Assembly: GCA_943912255.1 (NCBI GenBank)
Contig: CALTTP010000011.1
Coordinates: 1 to 40,520, forward strand
Length of the DNA stretch: 40,520 bases
Origin: an uncultured Peptoniphilaceae bacterium
Lineage (GTDB): Bacteria > Bacillota > Clostridia > Tissierellales > Peptoniphilaceae
Direction: 5' to 3'
In this document: positions 25,148-34,545 of the stretch, piece after piece
Layout: every line of letters begins with the position of its first letter
How positions within the stretch are numbered: position 1 is the first letter of the stretch
The notes under the pieces: model-generated
Databases searched by the model: none
Told to the model about the DNA's origin: nothing
Seen by the model: the letters and a program-made list of their open reading frames with translations, nothing else
Translations under genes and position numbers: made by a program

Positions 25148-26773
25148 ATGGATAGATCGCATAAGTATAAAATATTAGACAAGGGTATAAGGATAATAAT
25201 TATATCACTAGTATTTCTATTTGTGATCTATCCTTTTTTTTGTGTTTTTTTAAAGGCGTTTTACATAGACAAAAATATAGATTTTACAGCCTTTAAATTT
25301 TTAAAAGACGAAAACCATCTGTTGATAAATTCCATAAAAACAGGTTTTCTGACAGCTATAGTTTCCACATTCATAGCAACTTGTATCGCCCTTTTAACCC
25401 TGTTTACCAACAAATGGGGAAAGAGGATAATAGTTTTTATACTGCTTTTAACCATGGTTACACCGCCCTTTATCTCATCTTTAACCTATATCGAACTCTT
25501 TGGTAGAAATGGATTTATTACAAAACACATCATGGGACTAAGTTTAAACCCTTACGGTCTTTTAGGCATAGTTTCAGTTCAAACCCTGGGATTTACATCT
25601 TTGAATGCAACCCTTTTAATAGGTTATCTCGATTCCTTTGACATGACCATGATTGAGTCTGCAAAGTCCCTTAGGGCATCAACCACAGCAATAGTTAAGG
25701 ACATCATCCTACCGTTGATGGTGCCGCCTATAGCAGTTTCAGTGCTACTTAGTTTTATTAAATCTGTTGCGGATTTTTCAACGCCAATGTTAATTGGTGG
25801 GGCTTTTAACACTTTGGCAACAGAGTCCTATCTGTCAGTTATTGAAAAGGGTAACACCATGCGAGCTGCTGCCATGTCCATTGTGATATTTTTACCCTCA
25901 ATCATAGTGTTTTTTGTATACACCTACTTTTTAAAAAGACAAAACTCAGCATCAAAAATAATGAGAAGTTCCCAAGTAAAATTAAAAAAATCAGGAATTT
26001 ACTATATCATAGCTGCTGTGGCCGTATTCTTCATTATATGGATTAGCATTCAGTACATTGCAATATTCATGTCCTCATTTACAGGAAAATCCAAAGGCAA
26101 TATCTACTTTACTTTGGACAATATCAAACAGGCTATTCCATATATAAAGACTAGCTTTATAAGGTCTATTGTATACTCAGTCATTGCAGGGTTGATAGTT
26201 TCCTTTCTAGGCCTTTTGGTTTCCTACTATTCATATTTAAGGGGAATAAAGCATATGAAGATACTGGATATGTTGTCCAATCTTCCCTATATAATTCCAG
26301 GAACATTCTTTGGTTTAGGGTATATATTTGCATTTCACGACTATCCCTTTAAGTTGACTGGAACAGCTGCCATAGTCATCCTAAACTTGATTTTTAGACA
26401 GCTTCCTCTAGCAATTAGAGCGGTACAATCGAAGATGACACAGATTACAAAAGCTACGATAAATTCATCTAAGGACTTAGGAGCCCATGAGCTCAACACC
26501 TTTAAAGACATAGTTTTACCCATGTCAAAACAAGGACTTTTTCTATCCTTTACCAACACCTTTATTTCATCTATGACAACTATTGGATCAATAATCTTTT
26601 TGATATACCCAAATAGAAAACTTGCTACCTTGGTGTTATTTGACCTGGTTTCAAGTGGTAAATACAATATTGCTTCGGTTCTAAGTTCTGTAATTATAAT
26701 AATATGCTTAATTTTCAGTCTAACATCATATAGACTACTTCATAGGAGGAACAATGTTTTTAGAGATAATTAA
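25148..26773 (+). CDS. Two-domain ABC permease (FbpB type)
   Basis: The 541-residue membrane protein has about twelve hydrophobic segments and two permease halves in one chain, typical of FbpB and ThiP. Each half carries an EAA-like loop for the ATPase: ESAKSLRASTTAIVKDIILP (about residues 172-190) and NSSKDLGAHELNTFKDIVLP (about 438-457). It lies 7 nt after the binding protein gene and overlaps the ATPase gene by 20 bp. Confidence 0.88.
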   Translation: MDRSHKYKILDKGIRIIIISLVFLFVIYPFFCVFLKAFYIDKNIDFTAFKFLKDENHLLINSIKTGFLTAIVSTFIATCIALLTLFTNKWGKRIIVFILLLTMVTPPFISSLTYIELFGRNGFITKHIMGLSLNPYGLLGIVSVQTLGFTSLNATLLIGYLDSFDMTMIESAKSLRASTTAIVKDIILPLMVPPIAVSVLLSFIKSVADFSTPMLIGGAFNTLATESYLSVIEKGNTMRAAAMSIVIFLPSIIVFFVYTYFLKRQNSASKIMRSSQVKLKKSGIYYIIAAVAVFFIIWISIQYIAIFMSSFTGKSKGNIYFTLDNIKQAIPYIKTSFIRSIVYSVIAGLIVSFLGLLVSYYSYLRGIKHMKILDMLSNLPYIIPGTFFGLGYIFAFHDYPFKLTGTAAIVILNLIFRQLPLAIRAVQSKMTQITKATINSSKDLGAHELNTFKDIVLPMSKQGLFLSFTNTFISSMTTIGSIIFLIYPNRKLATLVLFDLVSSGKYNIASVLSSVIIIICLIFSLTSYRLLHRRNNVFRDN

Positions 26774-27680
26774 CCTTAAGAAAAAATATAAAGATAAATA
26801 CGCATTAAAGGACGTTTCCTTTACCTGTGATGAAAAAAGTATACTATGTCTACTTGGACCCTCTGGATTTGGTAAGACGACAATACTACAATGTATTGGA
26901 GGATTTACGGAAATTATCGAGGGAGATATAAAGATACAAGGAAAGTCTATAGTGAACATTCCAGCAGAAGACAGGCCCATAGCAACGGTCTTTCAATCCT
27001 TGGGACTTTTTCCTCATATGACGGTTTTAGAAAATATAACCTATGGACTTAAATTTAGAAAAGTTTCAAAAAAAGCTAGAAATGAAGAAGGTCGGCAGAT
27101 GCTTAAACTTTTAAACTTGGAAGGCTATGACAATAAAAAAGTAACAGACCTTTCAGGAGGAGAACAACAGAGAGTTGCCATAGGAAGAGCTTTAATAGTA
27201 AAACCAAAAATCCTTTTACTAGATGAACCCTTTTCGAATCTCGACACAAAACTAAGAGAGAGTTTAAGAATGGAATTACTTAGAATAAGGGATATATTTG
27301 GAATTACAATTATATTTGTGACCCATGACCAAGAGGATGCTTTTACAATTGCAGACGATATAATCCTTATGAATAAGGGTGTAATAGAACAAAAGGGAAC
27401 GGGTAGAGAAATATATAATCATCCAAAGACAAAGTTTTCCATGGAATTTGTGGGACGTTCCAATAAAATAGATGAAAATCACTTTAATCGACCAGAAAGA
27501 ATTATAGAAGATGAAAATGGTGTAGAAGTCACTGTAAAATCGAAGATTTTTAAGGGAGCTTTTATTGAATACACACTAGACTACAAGGACAAAAACTATA
27601 AGATGGTTAAATTAAATGATGAAAAGGAACTTCAAATAGGCGATAGAATAAGAGTAAAACTTCCAAAAAACAAGATATAG
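26754..27680 (+). CDS. Ferric-iron-type ABC ATPase (FbpC/PotA type)
   Basis: The 308-residue ATPase has Walker A GPSGFGKTT near residue 35, Q-loop VFQSLGLFPHMTV, signature LSGGEQQR, Walker B ILLLDEPFSNLD and H-loop FVTHDQED. About 100 C-terminal residues after FVGRSN form a TOBE-like domain. The family is the iron/polyamine/sulfate importer group. AGGAGG supports the ATG at 26754, inside the end of the permease gene. rlmD follows after 8 nt and may be cotranscribed. Confidence 0.9.
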   Translation: MFLEIINLKKKYKDKYALKDVSFTCDEKSILCLLGPSGFGKTTILQCIGGFTEIIEGDIKIQGKSIVNIPAEDRPIATVFQSLGLFPHMTVLENITYGLKFRKVSKKARNEEGRQMLKLLNLEGYDNKKVTDLSGGEQQRVAIGRALIVKPKILLLDEPFSNLDTKLRESLRMELLRIRDIFGITIIFVTHDQEDAFTIADDIILMNKGVIEQKGTGREIYNHPKTKFSMEFVGRSNKIDENHFNRPERIIEDENGVEVTVKSKIFKGAFIEYTLDYKDKNYKMVKLNDEKELQIGDRIRVKLPKNKI

Positions 27681-27688
27681 GAGAAAAA

Positions 27689-29005
27689 ATGGATAAGATT
27701 ATTAAGGAATTAGAAGTCATCGACATAACAGAAGAAGGAAAGGGAGTTTGCAAAAAGGACAATAAGGTCTATTTTGTAGAAAATGCAAGTTTTGGCGAAA
27801 TTGTAGATATTAAAGTTATCAAGGAAAAGAAAAATTTTGCCGAAGGAATAAAAGTAAAAACACTAAGGAAAAGTGACTTTTATGAAAAACCAGATTGTCC
27901 CTACTTCTATAATTGTGATGGCTGTAGCACCATGGACATCCAATATGAAAAAGAGCTGGACTTAAAAGTTCAAATGGTAAAAAATAAACTTAAAAGAATT
28001 GGAAAGTTAAATCTTGACGCCATTGAAATCATAAAATGTCCTACAAGGGAAGGATTTAGAAATAAGATAGAACTTAAAGTAAACAAAATGGGACAAATAG
28101 GTTACTATCGTGCAGGTAGTCATCAGCTAACAGCAATAGACAGCTGTATAATTGCGGGGGAAAACACCAACATTTTAATACCAAGACTTAAAGAGTTAAT
28201 AAAAGAACATAGAATTTCAGGATATGATAGACATAGCAAAAGTGGAGAAATAAAAAATATCACCATAAGGGAAAATAAAAAAGGCGAAATACAGCTTATT
28301 CTAACGGTAAGAAAGTTGACAAGAGAAATGGAAAAGCTTTTGGAAGATATTAAAGAATTAGACAATATCATTGAAGTCCACTACTCCATAAATGAAGATA
28401 GTAAATCAGAAATTATGAAGAGTACAACTTTGTATTTTCGAAAAAAGGACTATACAGATACAATAGGAAAGCTTAAGTTTACAATATCCCCAAGGTCTTT
28501 CTTCCAAACCAATGCCCTCATGACAGAAAAGTTATACGAAGAAGCAGTTAAGCAGATGAAATTAAAAGGGACAGAAAAGATACTGGACCTATACTGTGGG
28601 ATTGGAAGCACTAGCCTTTACTTTGGTCAATATGCAAGAAAAGTTGTAGGAGTAGAAATTGTAAGAGATGCAGTACAAGACGCAAATGCCAATAAAGAGA
28701 TTAACGGACTAAATAATGTTGAATTTGTCTTAGGTAAGAGCGAAGATGAAATTGCTAGACTATTAGACAAAATAGATATATTGGTTGTAGATCCACCAAG
28801 AAAAGGGTTGGATAGGAAGTTAATAGAAGAGCTATCAAAATCTAAGTTAAACAAGATAATGTACATCTCCTGTAACCCGGGAACATTGGCAAGAGACCTT
28901 GGACTGCTAGAGGAGATAGGCTTTGTGACAAGGAAAGTTAAATTGGTGGATATGTTTGTTAATTCGATGCACGTGGAGTGTATAGTATTGCTGTCAAGAA
29001 ATTAA
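27689..29005 (+). CDS. rlmD: 23S rRNA (uracil-5-)-methyltransferase
   Basis: The 438-residue SAM-dependent enzyme methylates uracil C5 in 23S rRNA (RlmD/RlmCD class). It has an N-terminal TRAM domain (about 1-60) and iron-sulfur cysteines CPYFYNCDGC near residue 72, with a further Cys near 153. The SAM motif is LDLYCGIGSTSL near 298 and the catalytic Cys lies in YISCNPGTLARDL near 395. The protein ends VDMFVNSMHVECIVLLSRN. The last 36 nt, starting CACGTGGAGTG, recur downstream three times, so the gene end looks like an integration target. The gene itself is intact. Confidence 0.93.
   Translation: MDKIIKELEVIDITEEGKGVCKKDNKVYFVENASFGEIVDIKVIKEKKNFAEGIKVKTLRKSDFYEKPDCPYFYNCDGCSTMDIQYEKELDLKVQMVKNKLKRIGKLNLDAIEIIKCPTREGFRNKIELKVNKMGQIGYYRAGSHQLTAIDSCIIAGENTNILIPRLKELIKEHRISGYDRHSKSGEIKNITIRENKKGEIQLILTVRKLTREMEKLLEDIKELDNIIEVHYSINEDSKSEIMKSTTLYFRKKDYTDTIGKLKFTISPRSFFQTNALMTEKLYEEAVKQMKLKGTEKILDLYCGIGSTSLYFGQYARKVVGVEIVRDAVQDANANKEINGLNNVEFVLGKSEDEIARLLDKIDILVVDPPRKGLDRKLIEELSKSKLNKIMYISCNPGTLARDLGLLEEIGFVTRKVKLVDMFVNSMHVECIVLLSRN
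28970..29005 (+). repeat. att-like sequence at the rlmD 3' end
   Basis: CACGTGGAGTG then TATAGTATTG and TGTCAAGAAATTAA encode the last residues of RlmD (HVECIVLLSRN). Diverged copies occur at 30219-30254, 34873-34908 and 39292-39450. The 3' end of rumA/rlmD is a known site for integrative elements in streptococci and other Firmicutes. That this is the left attachment site of an island is my inference. Confidence 0.6.
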
Positions 29006-29049
29006 GAACATAGGATATTTCTACTTTATATAGAAATTTGGAGGAAATA

Positions 29050-30078
29050 ATGATAAAGAAAATAGGAGTTGTAAGCTTATCAAGTGGTGTTTTGGGTGAG
29101 AGTTTTGTTGAGCATGAAATAAAAATAGGAAGAGACAGATTAAATAAGCTTGGAGTCGAAATAGAATTTTTACCTAATTCTTTGAAAGGTATAGACTTTT
29201 TAAAAAATAATCCAGAACTTAGGGCAGATGATTTGCTGCTTGCTTTTGCAGATGACACTATTGATATGATTTTATGTGCTATTGGTGGAGAAGATACCTA
29301 TAGATTAGCTCCTTATTTATTTGAAAGAGATAGATTAAAAAGTATTGTTAAACAAAAAATTTTTTTAGGATTTTCTGACTCAACAGTGAATCACTTTATG
29401 CTAAATAAGCTTGGCATAAAAACATTTTATGGTCAGGCTTTCTTGCCAGATGTATGTGAACTATCTGCTAATATGTTAGCTTATACAGAAAAATACTTTT
29501 TGGAACTTATAAAAACAGGAAAAATAAATGAGATTTATCCTAGTGAAGAGTGGTATGAAGAAAGGAAAGATTTTAGCGAGAAAGCTATCGGAGTAGAAAT
29601 GAAAAGTCATCCTAATACCGGTTTTGAGCTTTTAAGAGGAAATCCTATATTTAGTGGAAAAATTTTAGGCGGATGCATAGAATCAATATATGATATGTTC
29701 GATAATTCTAGATTTAACGATACAGTAGAAATTTGTAGCAAATATAATTTATTTCCAACCCTTGAGGAATGGGAGAATAAGATTTTACTAATAGAATCAA
29801 GCGAAGAAAAATCAAAACCAGATTTATATAGGAAAATGATACTTGCTCTAAAAGACTACGGCTTATTTGATGTATTAGCAGGAGTATTAGTAGGAAAACC
29901 TCAAAATGAAATCTATTACGAGGAGTATAAATCTATTTTATTAGAAGAAATCACTAATAAAGATTTACCAATTGTCTATAATATAAATATTGGACACTCA
30001 ACTCCAAGATGTATAATTCCTTTTGGGGTAGAAGCAGAAGTAAATGTAAGTAAACAAATGATCTCCTTTAATTATTAA
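29050..30078 (+). CDS. S66 family peptidase (LD-carboxypeptidase/MccF-like)
   Basis: The 342-residue serine peptidase of family S66 has CAIGGEDTYRLAPYL near residue 76, the nucleophile motif GFSDST near 107, TFYGQAF, and the His motif NIGHSTPR near 314. The family includes LdcA, which trims murein tetrapeptides, and MccF, which cleaves microcin C-like antibiotics. The length, the GGEDT motif and the location in an accessory segment lean towards the MccF side, but this is not proven. GGAGG directs the start to ATG 29050; an in-frame TTG at 29038 overlaps it. It is the only gene between the rlmD end and the first rlmD-end repeat. Confidence 0.87.
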   Translation: MIKKIGVVSLSSGVLGESFVEHEIKIGRDRLNKLGVEIEFLPNSLKGIDFLKNNPELRADDLLLAFADDTIDMILCAIGGEDTYRLAPYLFERDRLKSIVKQKIFLGFSDSTVNHFMLNKLGIKTFYGQAFLPDVCELSANMLAYTEKYFLELIKTGKINEIYPSEEWYEERKDFSEKAIGVEMKSHPNTGFELLRGNPIFSGKILGGCIESIYDMFDNSRFNDTVEICSKYNLFPTLEEWENKILLIESSEEKSKPDLYRKMILALKDYGLFDVLAGVLVGKPQNEIYYEEYKSILLEEITNKDLPIVYNINIGHSTPRCIIPFGVEAEVNVSKQMISFNY

Positions 30079-30151
30079 ACAAAATTGAGCTGAGCTATGG
30101 GTTGTTTTTCTTTACTTTAGAGTGACATAATAAATTACAAGATATTTATTG

Positions 30152-30312
30152 ATTGACCTATTCCCTCATACGAGGCTTTTGAGAAATATTAAATTTTATC
30201 CATACTGACCACTCAAGCCACGTGGAGACGGTGGTATTATTGTCAAGAAAATAGAAAAATAAGTTATAAAAGTGTTGAAATAGGTGGCTTTTAGGGTTTT
30301 AAAAGAAATCAG
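30152..30312 (+). repeat. rlmD-end repeat A (island scar)
   Basis: The repeat begins with a frame reading IDLFPHTR (30152-30175), as in the C-terminus of rRNA uracil methyltransferases. About 43 nt of unrelated AT-rich sequence follow. A second piece reads HVETVVLLSRK and a stop (30219-30254), and its 3' flank contains GGCTTTTAGG and TTTTAAAAG. Copies B (34806) and C (39236) have the same order of parts. It is a non-coding remnant. Confidence 0.7.
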
Positions 30313-30326
30313 TTCTATAATAAATT

Positions 30327-30374
30327 AAAAATCGTGTTGGTAGAAAAATCGTCTACTTCTACCAACACGATTTT
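30327..30374. terminator. Large palindrome, probable bidirectional terminator
   Basis: Perfect 18-bp inverted repeat (AAAATCGTGTTGGTAGAA with its complement) around a 12-nt loop, with A and T runs at the ends. It lies 15 nt before the insertion sequence. Confidence 0.7.
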
Positions 30375-30433
30375 ACAAAGAGCCAGTACTGTAGTGACCC
30401 CCTAAATGCGGACACGGATTAGGGGGTTTTTGT

Positions 30434-30973
30434 ATGTCAAAATATAACTTTAACTTAAGACTAGAAGTCATTAAAGAACATGAAAAAGGATATGGCAGTA
30501 GCTACTTATCAAAAAAGTATCATATTAAGCAAGCTACGATTGAAAATTGGATTTTCCAATATAGAAATCATGGTGAAGAGGGATTAAAGAAAAGTATGTC
30601 AAAGATCAAATATTCTGGCGAATTTAAACTTTCTGTCATACAATATAGACAAATATATGGTCTTTCATACAATGAAACAGCGGCTCACTTTGGCATTAAA
30701 AACGCTTCAACGATTGCCAACTGGCAAAGATCCTACGAAGAACAAGGAGCTGATGCTTTGTTTTCAACAATTGGAAGACCTAAAAAGTTAGGAGAGTCCA
30801 AGTTGAAAAATAACGAAGCTGAAAAATTTAAAACGATGACGGAATCAGAAAAAGAAGAATTAATCCGGTTAAGAGAAGAGAATATGTACTTGCAGGCGGA
30901 GATTCTTTACTTAAAAAAGCTTCGCGCCTTAATTCACAAAGAAGAGCTCAAAACAAAGAAAAAACGATCCTAG
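30434..30973 (+). CDS. IS3-family transposase OrfA
   Basis: The 179-residue DNA-binding part of the transposase has two helix-turn-helix units (YLSKKYHIKQATIENWIFQY near 21-40 and NETAAHFGIKNASTIANWQR near 77-96). A leucine-rich coiled coil near the end (LIRLREENMYLQAEILYLKK) serves for multimerisation. The frame ends in an A-rich stretch (AAGAAAAAACG, 30956-30966) where a -1 shift would join it to OrfB. No strong ribosome site was seen. Confidence 0.88.
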   Translation: MSKYNFNLRLEVIKEHEKGYGSSYLSKKYHIKQATIENWIFQYRNHGEEGLKKSMSKIKYSGEFKLSVIQYRQIYGLSYNETAAHFGIKNASTIANWQRSYEEQGADALFSTIGRPKKLGESKLKNNEAEKFKTMTESEKEELIRLREENMYLQAEILYLKKLRALIHKEELKTKKKRS

Positions 30974-31830
30974 TTCTAGAGTTAAGGCAGGAATTTCCTC
31001 AAATTACTTTAAAGATATGGCTTAGAATTGCAAATCTTCCTAAATCTTCTTACTACGAATGGAAAGAAAAAATTCATCGTCGAAATCCAGCAGAGGAGAA
31101 AGAAATTCAACTTGTAAGAGAGATTGTTAAAAGCTCAAAAGGTCGTTATGGTTACCGACGCGTCTGTCTAGCCCTTCGAAAGCAAGGCATCCTCATGAAT
31201 CACAAAAAAGTACTTCGAATCATGAGAGAAAATCAGTTGTTATGTACGAAATTCCACAGAAAAAGTAGACGATATCGTTCGTTTAAAGGTGAAGTAGGAA
31301 AAATCGCCAACAATTTACTCAACCGCAATTTTAAAACCGAGCGTTTAAATGAGGTTTGGGTAAGTGATGTGACTGAATTTAAAGTCAAGGGAACAGAGAA
31401 ACGATTATACTTATCCCCCATGATGGATTTATATAATGGTGAAATCATTTCCTTTAGTTTAAGCACCTCTCCAACTGTTCACTTTACAAACAATTCTTTA
31501 AAAGAAGCCTTAAAGATCTTACCTAAAAATCATCGCCTCATGATCCATACAGATCAAGGATTTAATTATCAACACCAGAGTTGGGTGGCTCTCTTAAAAT
31601 CTAGAGGAATAACTCAAAGCATGTCTAGACGAGGAAACTGCTTAGACAATGCACCAATGGAAAACTTCTTTGGTTTATTAAAACAAGAGATCTATTACGG
31701 TGAAGAATTTCGCAGCATTGACGAACTAAAAGAAGAAATTATTGAATACATTCATTGGTACAATACAAAAAGAATTAAAATAAAACTAAACGGCCTGTCA
31801 CCTATTGAGTATAGGTTACAAGCCGCTTAG
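30964..31830 (+). CDS. IS3-family transposase OrfB (DDE integrase)
   Basis: This is the catalytic half of the transposase, in the -1 frame relative to OrfA and open from within orfA. It probably has no start of its own and is made as an OrfAB fusion by frameshifting near 30957-30966; the first ATG is only at 31195. The early part is HTH_21-like (GRYGYRRVCLALRKQGI). The DDE residues are visible in WVSDVTEF, MIHTDQGF and MENFFGLLKQE. All appear intact, so the element may be active. Confidence 0.85.
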   Translation, partial: TILVLELRQEFPQITLKIWLRIANLPKSSYYEWKEKIHRRNPAEEKEIQLVREIVKSSKGRYGYRRVCLALRKQGILMNHKKVLRIMRENQLLCTKFHRKSRRYRSFKGEVGKIANNLLNRNFKTERLNEVWVSDVTEFKVKGTEKRLYLSPMMDLYNGEIISFSLSTSPTVHFTNNSLKEALKILPKNHRLMIHTDQGFNYQHQSWVALLKSRGITQSMSRRGNCLDNAPMENFFGLLKQEIYYGEEFRSIDELKEEIIEYIHWYNTKRIKIKLNGLSPIEYRLQAA

Positions 31831-31909
31831 ATAAAATTGAACTTAAAGTCCGGTTTTATGGGTGCACATCATACTTACATCTCTTTTTTTCCTGTAAAAC
31901 TATTGTATC

Positions 31910-31931
31910 TTGAAACTTTAAGAAGTTTCAA
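31910..31931. terminator. Inverted repeat between IS and copB
   Basis: TTGAAACTT/AAGTTTCAA, 9 bp with a 4-nt loop, 12 nt beyond the copB stop. There is no good U tract on the copB side, so it is a weak terminator at best. Confidence 0.4.
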
Positions 31932-31943
31932 TCATTCGATCTG

Positions 31944-34055
31944 TTAACCGTTATTTTTTGGATCTAAACTTAATAAAATAGCATTAATGGCGACGATGAC
32001 TGTTGACACAGACATTAGAATTGCTCCTACTGCAGGACTTAATGTGATACCAATAGGGGCCAAAATTCCCGCAGCTAGAGGGATAGCTATAAAGTTATAG
32101 CCGGCTCCCCAAAAGAGATTTTGTTTCATTTTACGAGTTGTTTTTTGTGCTAATTCAATGAATGATTCAATATCTCCTGGATCGGATTGAGTCAATATGA
32201 CATCTGCTGAATCCAATGCAACTTGAGTCCCAGCACCAACAGCTATACCAACGTCTGCCAAGGCAAGAGAAGGAGCATCATTGACACCGTCACCTACCAT
32301 GATAACTTTCTTTCCCTCATCTTTAAGTGTTTTAACTAACTCATATTTGTCTTGTGGAGATTGATTTGATCTATATTCAATCTCTAAATCTTCTGCCGCG
32401 CCTTGAGCTGCTTTTTCATTATCACCTGTTGCCATAATTGGCTCTATATTGTTCTTTTTAAGAGCTTTAATTAACTCTTTGCTCGTTGGTTTTAATTCAT
32501 CCCCTAAAGCTACAGCACCAATAGCATCATCCTTTTCTACTAAGACACTGAGAGTTGCTCCTTTTGGAATATCAATATCCAGATTACGTCCGTAGGCTTT
32601 TTGACTGATTAATTGGTAACGGTGCCCGCCTGCTTTACCCTCTACTCCGGCACCGGAAATCACATCAATCGAATCAAAAGGTGTTGGACGTATATCTTGC
32701 TGCTCGGCGAAACTTATAATTGATTGAGCAATTGGGTGGCTAGATCCTCCTTCAATACCTGCCAATAAGGCAATGATTTCCTCTTTCTTATATTTGTTAT
32801 TAAGAAGTTTTACATCTAATACTTTAAACTCACCAGTTGTTAAAGTACCTGTTTTATCTAAAATCATCACATCTGCATCTTGAGCTATTTCTAAGGCCTC
32901 ACGGTCCTTTACTAGTAACCCACGACTTGCTCCTAAGCTCGTACTACGGGCAGTGACCAATGGAATAGCAAGACCCAATGCGTGCGGACAAGCAATAACT
33001 AATGTAGTAATAGTAAATATAACTGCTGTTGGCACATCTTCTATAACCATCCATGTTACAAAAGCAATTAGCGCGACAATAACAGCAATATAGAAGAGCC
33101 ACCCTGCAACCTTTTGCGCAATATTTTCTGCCCTGGAAGGTTGACTTTGAGCTTGGCTAATTAAAGTCTGTACTTGAGAGATAAAGGACTTATCACCTGT
33201 CTCAAGCACTTTAATATAAAGAACCCCTTCTCCATTTGTTGAGCCCCCGATTACTTCATCGCCAGGGCCTTTTTTTACTGCTTTTGACTCCCCAGTTAGA
33301 AGAGCTTCATTTAAACGTGATTCGCCACGCTCGATGGTTCCGTCTGCTGGCACATTTTCTCCGGCTTGAACACGAATTAAATCACCTACCTTTAAGTCAG
33401 CAACTGGACGTGTTTCAATGGAATCATCTTCTAATACAACATGAGCATCTTTCGGCACTAACTTAGCCAATTCTGCTTGTGCATCTCCTGCTTCTCCAAT
33501 AGTTTTCATCTCAATCCAGTGACCTAATAACATGATTAATAGTAATGAAGCAAATTCAAAGAAAAAGTCCATGACCTGTTCACCCGTTACGTAGCTAGTG
33601 ATAACAGCATAAACACTATATAAATATGAAACACTTATACCTAAAGAAACGAGTGCCATCATTCCAGGTTCTTTTTGTTTAAATTCGTCAACTGCCCCTT
33701 GATAGAATGGACGTCCACCATAAATAATTAATATAGTAGATAAAATAGCTACTACAATATCAGAATAGGGAAAAGTAAACTGGAATGGTAGGTCAAACCC
33801 AGCCATAGGGGATAAGAGCATAATAATGATACCTAGTGGTAATGACTTTAAGAAAAGTTCCTTAAAGTTACCGTGATGATGGTGCTCATGCCCACTGTGC
33901 CCACTGTGCCCGCTGTGATCATGCCCAGCATGATGTTCTTGATGTTGATCCTTATGGTCTCCATGTTCATCTGTGATTCCATGCTCGTGTTTTAACTTAT
34001 CCATGTCGTCATAATCATGGTGATTATGGGACGAATATCTATTGTCATTATTCAT
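31944..34055 (-). CDS. copB: Copper-exporting P-type ATPase CopB
   Basis: The 703-residue P1B-type ATPase has a His-rich N-terminus (residues about 10-62, many His with Asp, Gly and Ser) instead of a CXXC domain. The CPH motif CPHALGLAIP near residue 357 defines CopB-type pumps for Cu+ or Ag+. Phosphorylation site DKTGTLT is near 398, LTGES and GDGVNDAPSLA are present, and eight membrane segments are expected. It lies 19 nt downstream of copY with an AGGAGG site. CopA and CopZ are missing, so this is a reduced copper operon. It probably moved horizontally with copY. Confidence 0.94.
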   Translation of the reverse strand: MNNDNRYSSHNHHDYDDMDKLKHEHGITDEHGDHKDQHQEHHAGHDHSGHSGHSGHEHHHHGNFKELFLKSLPLGIIIMLLSPMAGFDLPFQFTFPYSDIVVAILSTILIIYGGRPFYQGAVDEFKQKEPGMMALVSLGISVSYLYSVYAVITSYVTGEQVMDFFFEFASLLLIMLLGHWIEMKTIGEAGDAQAELAKLVPKDAHVVLEDDSIETRPVADLKVGDLIRVQAGENVPADGTIERGESRLNEALLTGESKAVKKGPGDEVIGGSTNGEGVLYIKVLETGDKSFISQVQTLISQAQSQPSRAENIAQKVAGWLFYIAVIVALIAFVTWMVIEDVPTAVIFTITTLVIACPHALGLAIPLVTARSTSLGASRGLLVKDREALEIAQDADVMILDKTGTLTTGEFKVLDVKLLNNKYKKEEIIALLAGIEGGSSHPIAQSIISFAEQQDIRPTPFDSIDVISGAGVEGKAGGHRYQLISQKAYGRNLDIDIPKGATLSVLVEKDDAIGAVALGDELKPTSKELIKALKKNNIEPIMATGDNEKAAQGAAEDLEIEYRSNQSPQDKYELVKTLKDEGKKVIMVGDGVNDAPSLALADVGIAVGAGTQVALDSADVILTQSDPGDIESFIELAQKTTRKMKQNLFWGAGYNFIAIPLAAGILAPIGITLSPAVGAILMSVSTVIVAINAILLSLDPKNNG

Positions 34056-34074
34056 TTTAAATTCCTCCTTATGC

Positions 34075-34524
34075 TTAATGATGATGTAAATGACATTTGC
34101 ATTGTCCTTCTGGACAATTGCAATCCACTTCTTCTACTGCGAAAGATTTTTTCATCTCTAATATTTTTTCTAGTCGATCTATATCATCGAAGCTTAAGAC
34201 ATGATCTTCAATGATGCTTCCTATTACATTTCCGATTTTCTTTTTGCAAATACGGTTAAAAATATCTTCTGCATAATCCCTTACGGCTTCTTTCTCTTCA
34301 ATATTGGCAGTGTAAATAAACTTTCTACCTTCTTGCTCTGTATTTAGTACGCCTTTTCCAACTAATCGACCTAAGATCGTTTTGATAGTGGATTGTGTCC
34401 AGTCCATTTTTTCTTGCAATATGGAGATGACTTTTTTACTAGTTACTCGATTATTTGCCCAAACTACACGCATGACTTCCCATTCAGCATCTGTGATATA
34501 AGTATTAAGTTCTATTTTGCTAAT
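34075..34524 (-). CDS. copY: CopY/TcrY family copper-responsive repressor
   Basis: The 149-residue repressor has an N-terminal winged helix (DAEWEVMRVVWA, then SKKVISILQ and TQSTIKTILGRL). The C-terminal copper-binding motif is CNCPEGQCKCHLHHH. Copper binding there should release it from the cop boxes upstream. The start is noteworthy. The first ATG (34473) lacks a ribosome site and would cut into the conserved DAEWEVM region. An in-frame ATT at 34524 has GGAGG 8 nt upstream and gives MSKIELNTYITDAEWEV, the usual family beginning, if ATT is read as Met. Confidence 0.9.
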   Translation of the reverse strand: MSKIELNTYITDAEWEVMRVVWANNRVTSKKVISILQEKMDWTQSTIKTILGRLVGKGVLNTEQEGRKFIYTANIEEKEAVRDYAEDIFNRICKKKIGNVIGSIIEDHVLSFDDIDRLEKILEMKKSFAVEEVDCNCPEGQCKCHLHHH

Positions 34525-34545
34525 TTTCCTCTCCTCCTTGTTGTC

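Larger units (their letters stand above)
30079..30389. other. Gene-free stretch with rlmD-end repeat A
   Basis: No gene was seen. The stretch holds repeat A and a large palindrome (listed separately) before the insertion sequence. Confidence 0.6.
30390..31871 (+). mobile_element. IS3-family (IS150-like) insertion sequence, intact
   Basis: The element is 1482 bp. The left end TGTAGTGACCCCCTAAATGC resembles the complement of the right end (TGATGTGCACCC, then CCGGAC further in). A 3-bp duplication TAC flanks it (30387-30389 and 31872-31874), as expected for IS3. Two overlapping frames encode OrfA and OrfB. The left end also forms a CCCCCTAA/TTAGGGGG hairpin before orfA. Confidence 0.85.

Noticed and set aside
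33236..33466. Plus-strand frame of 76 codons inside copB
   Set aside because: Antisense shadow, leucine-rich, no ribosome site.
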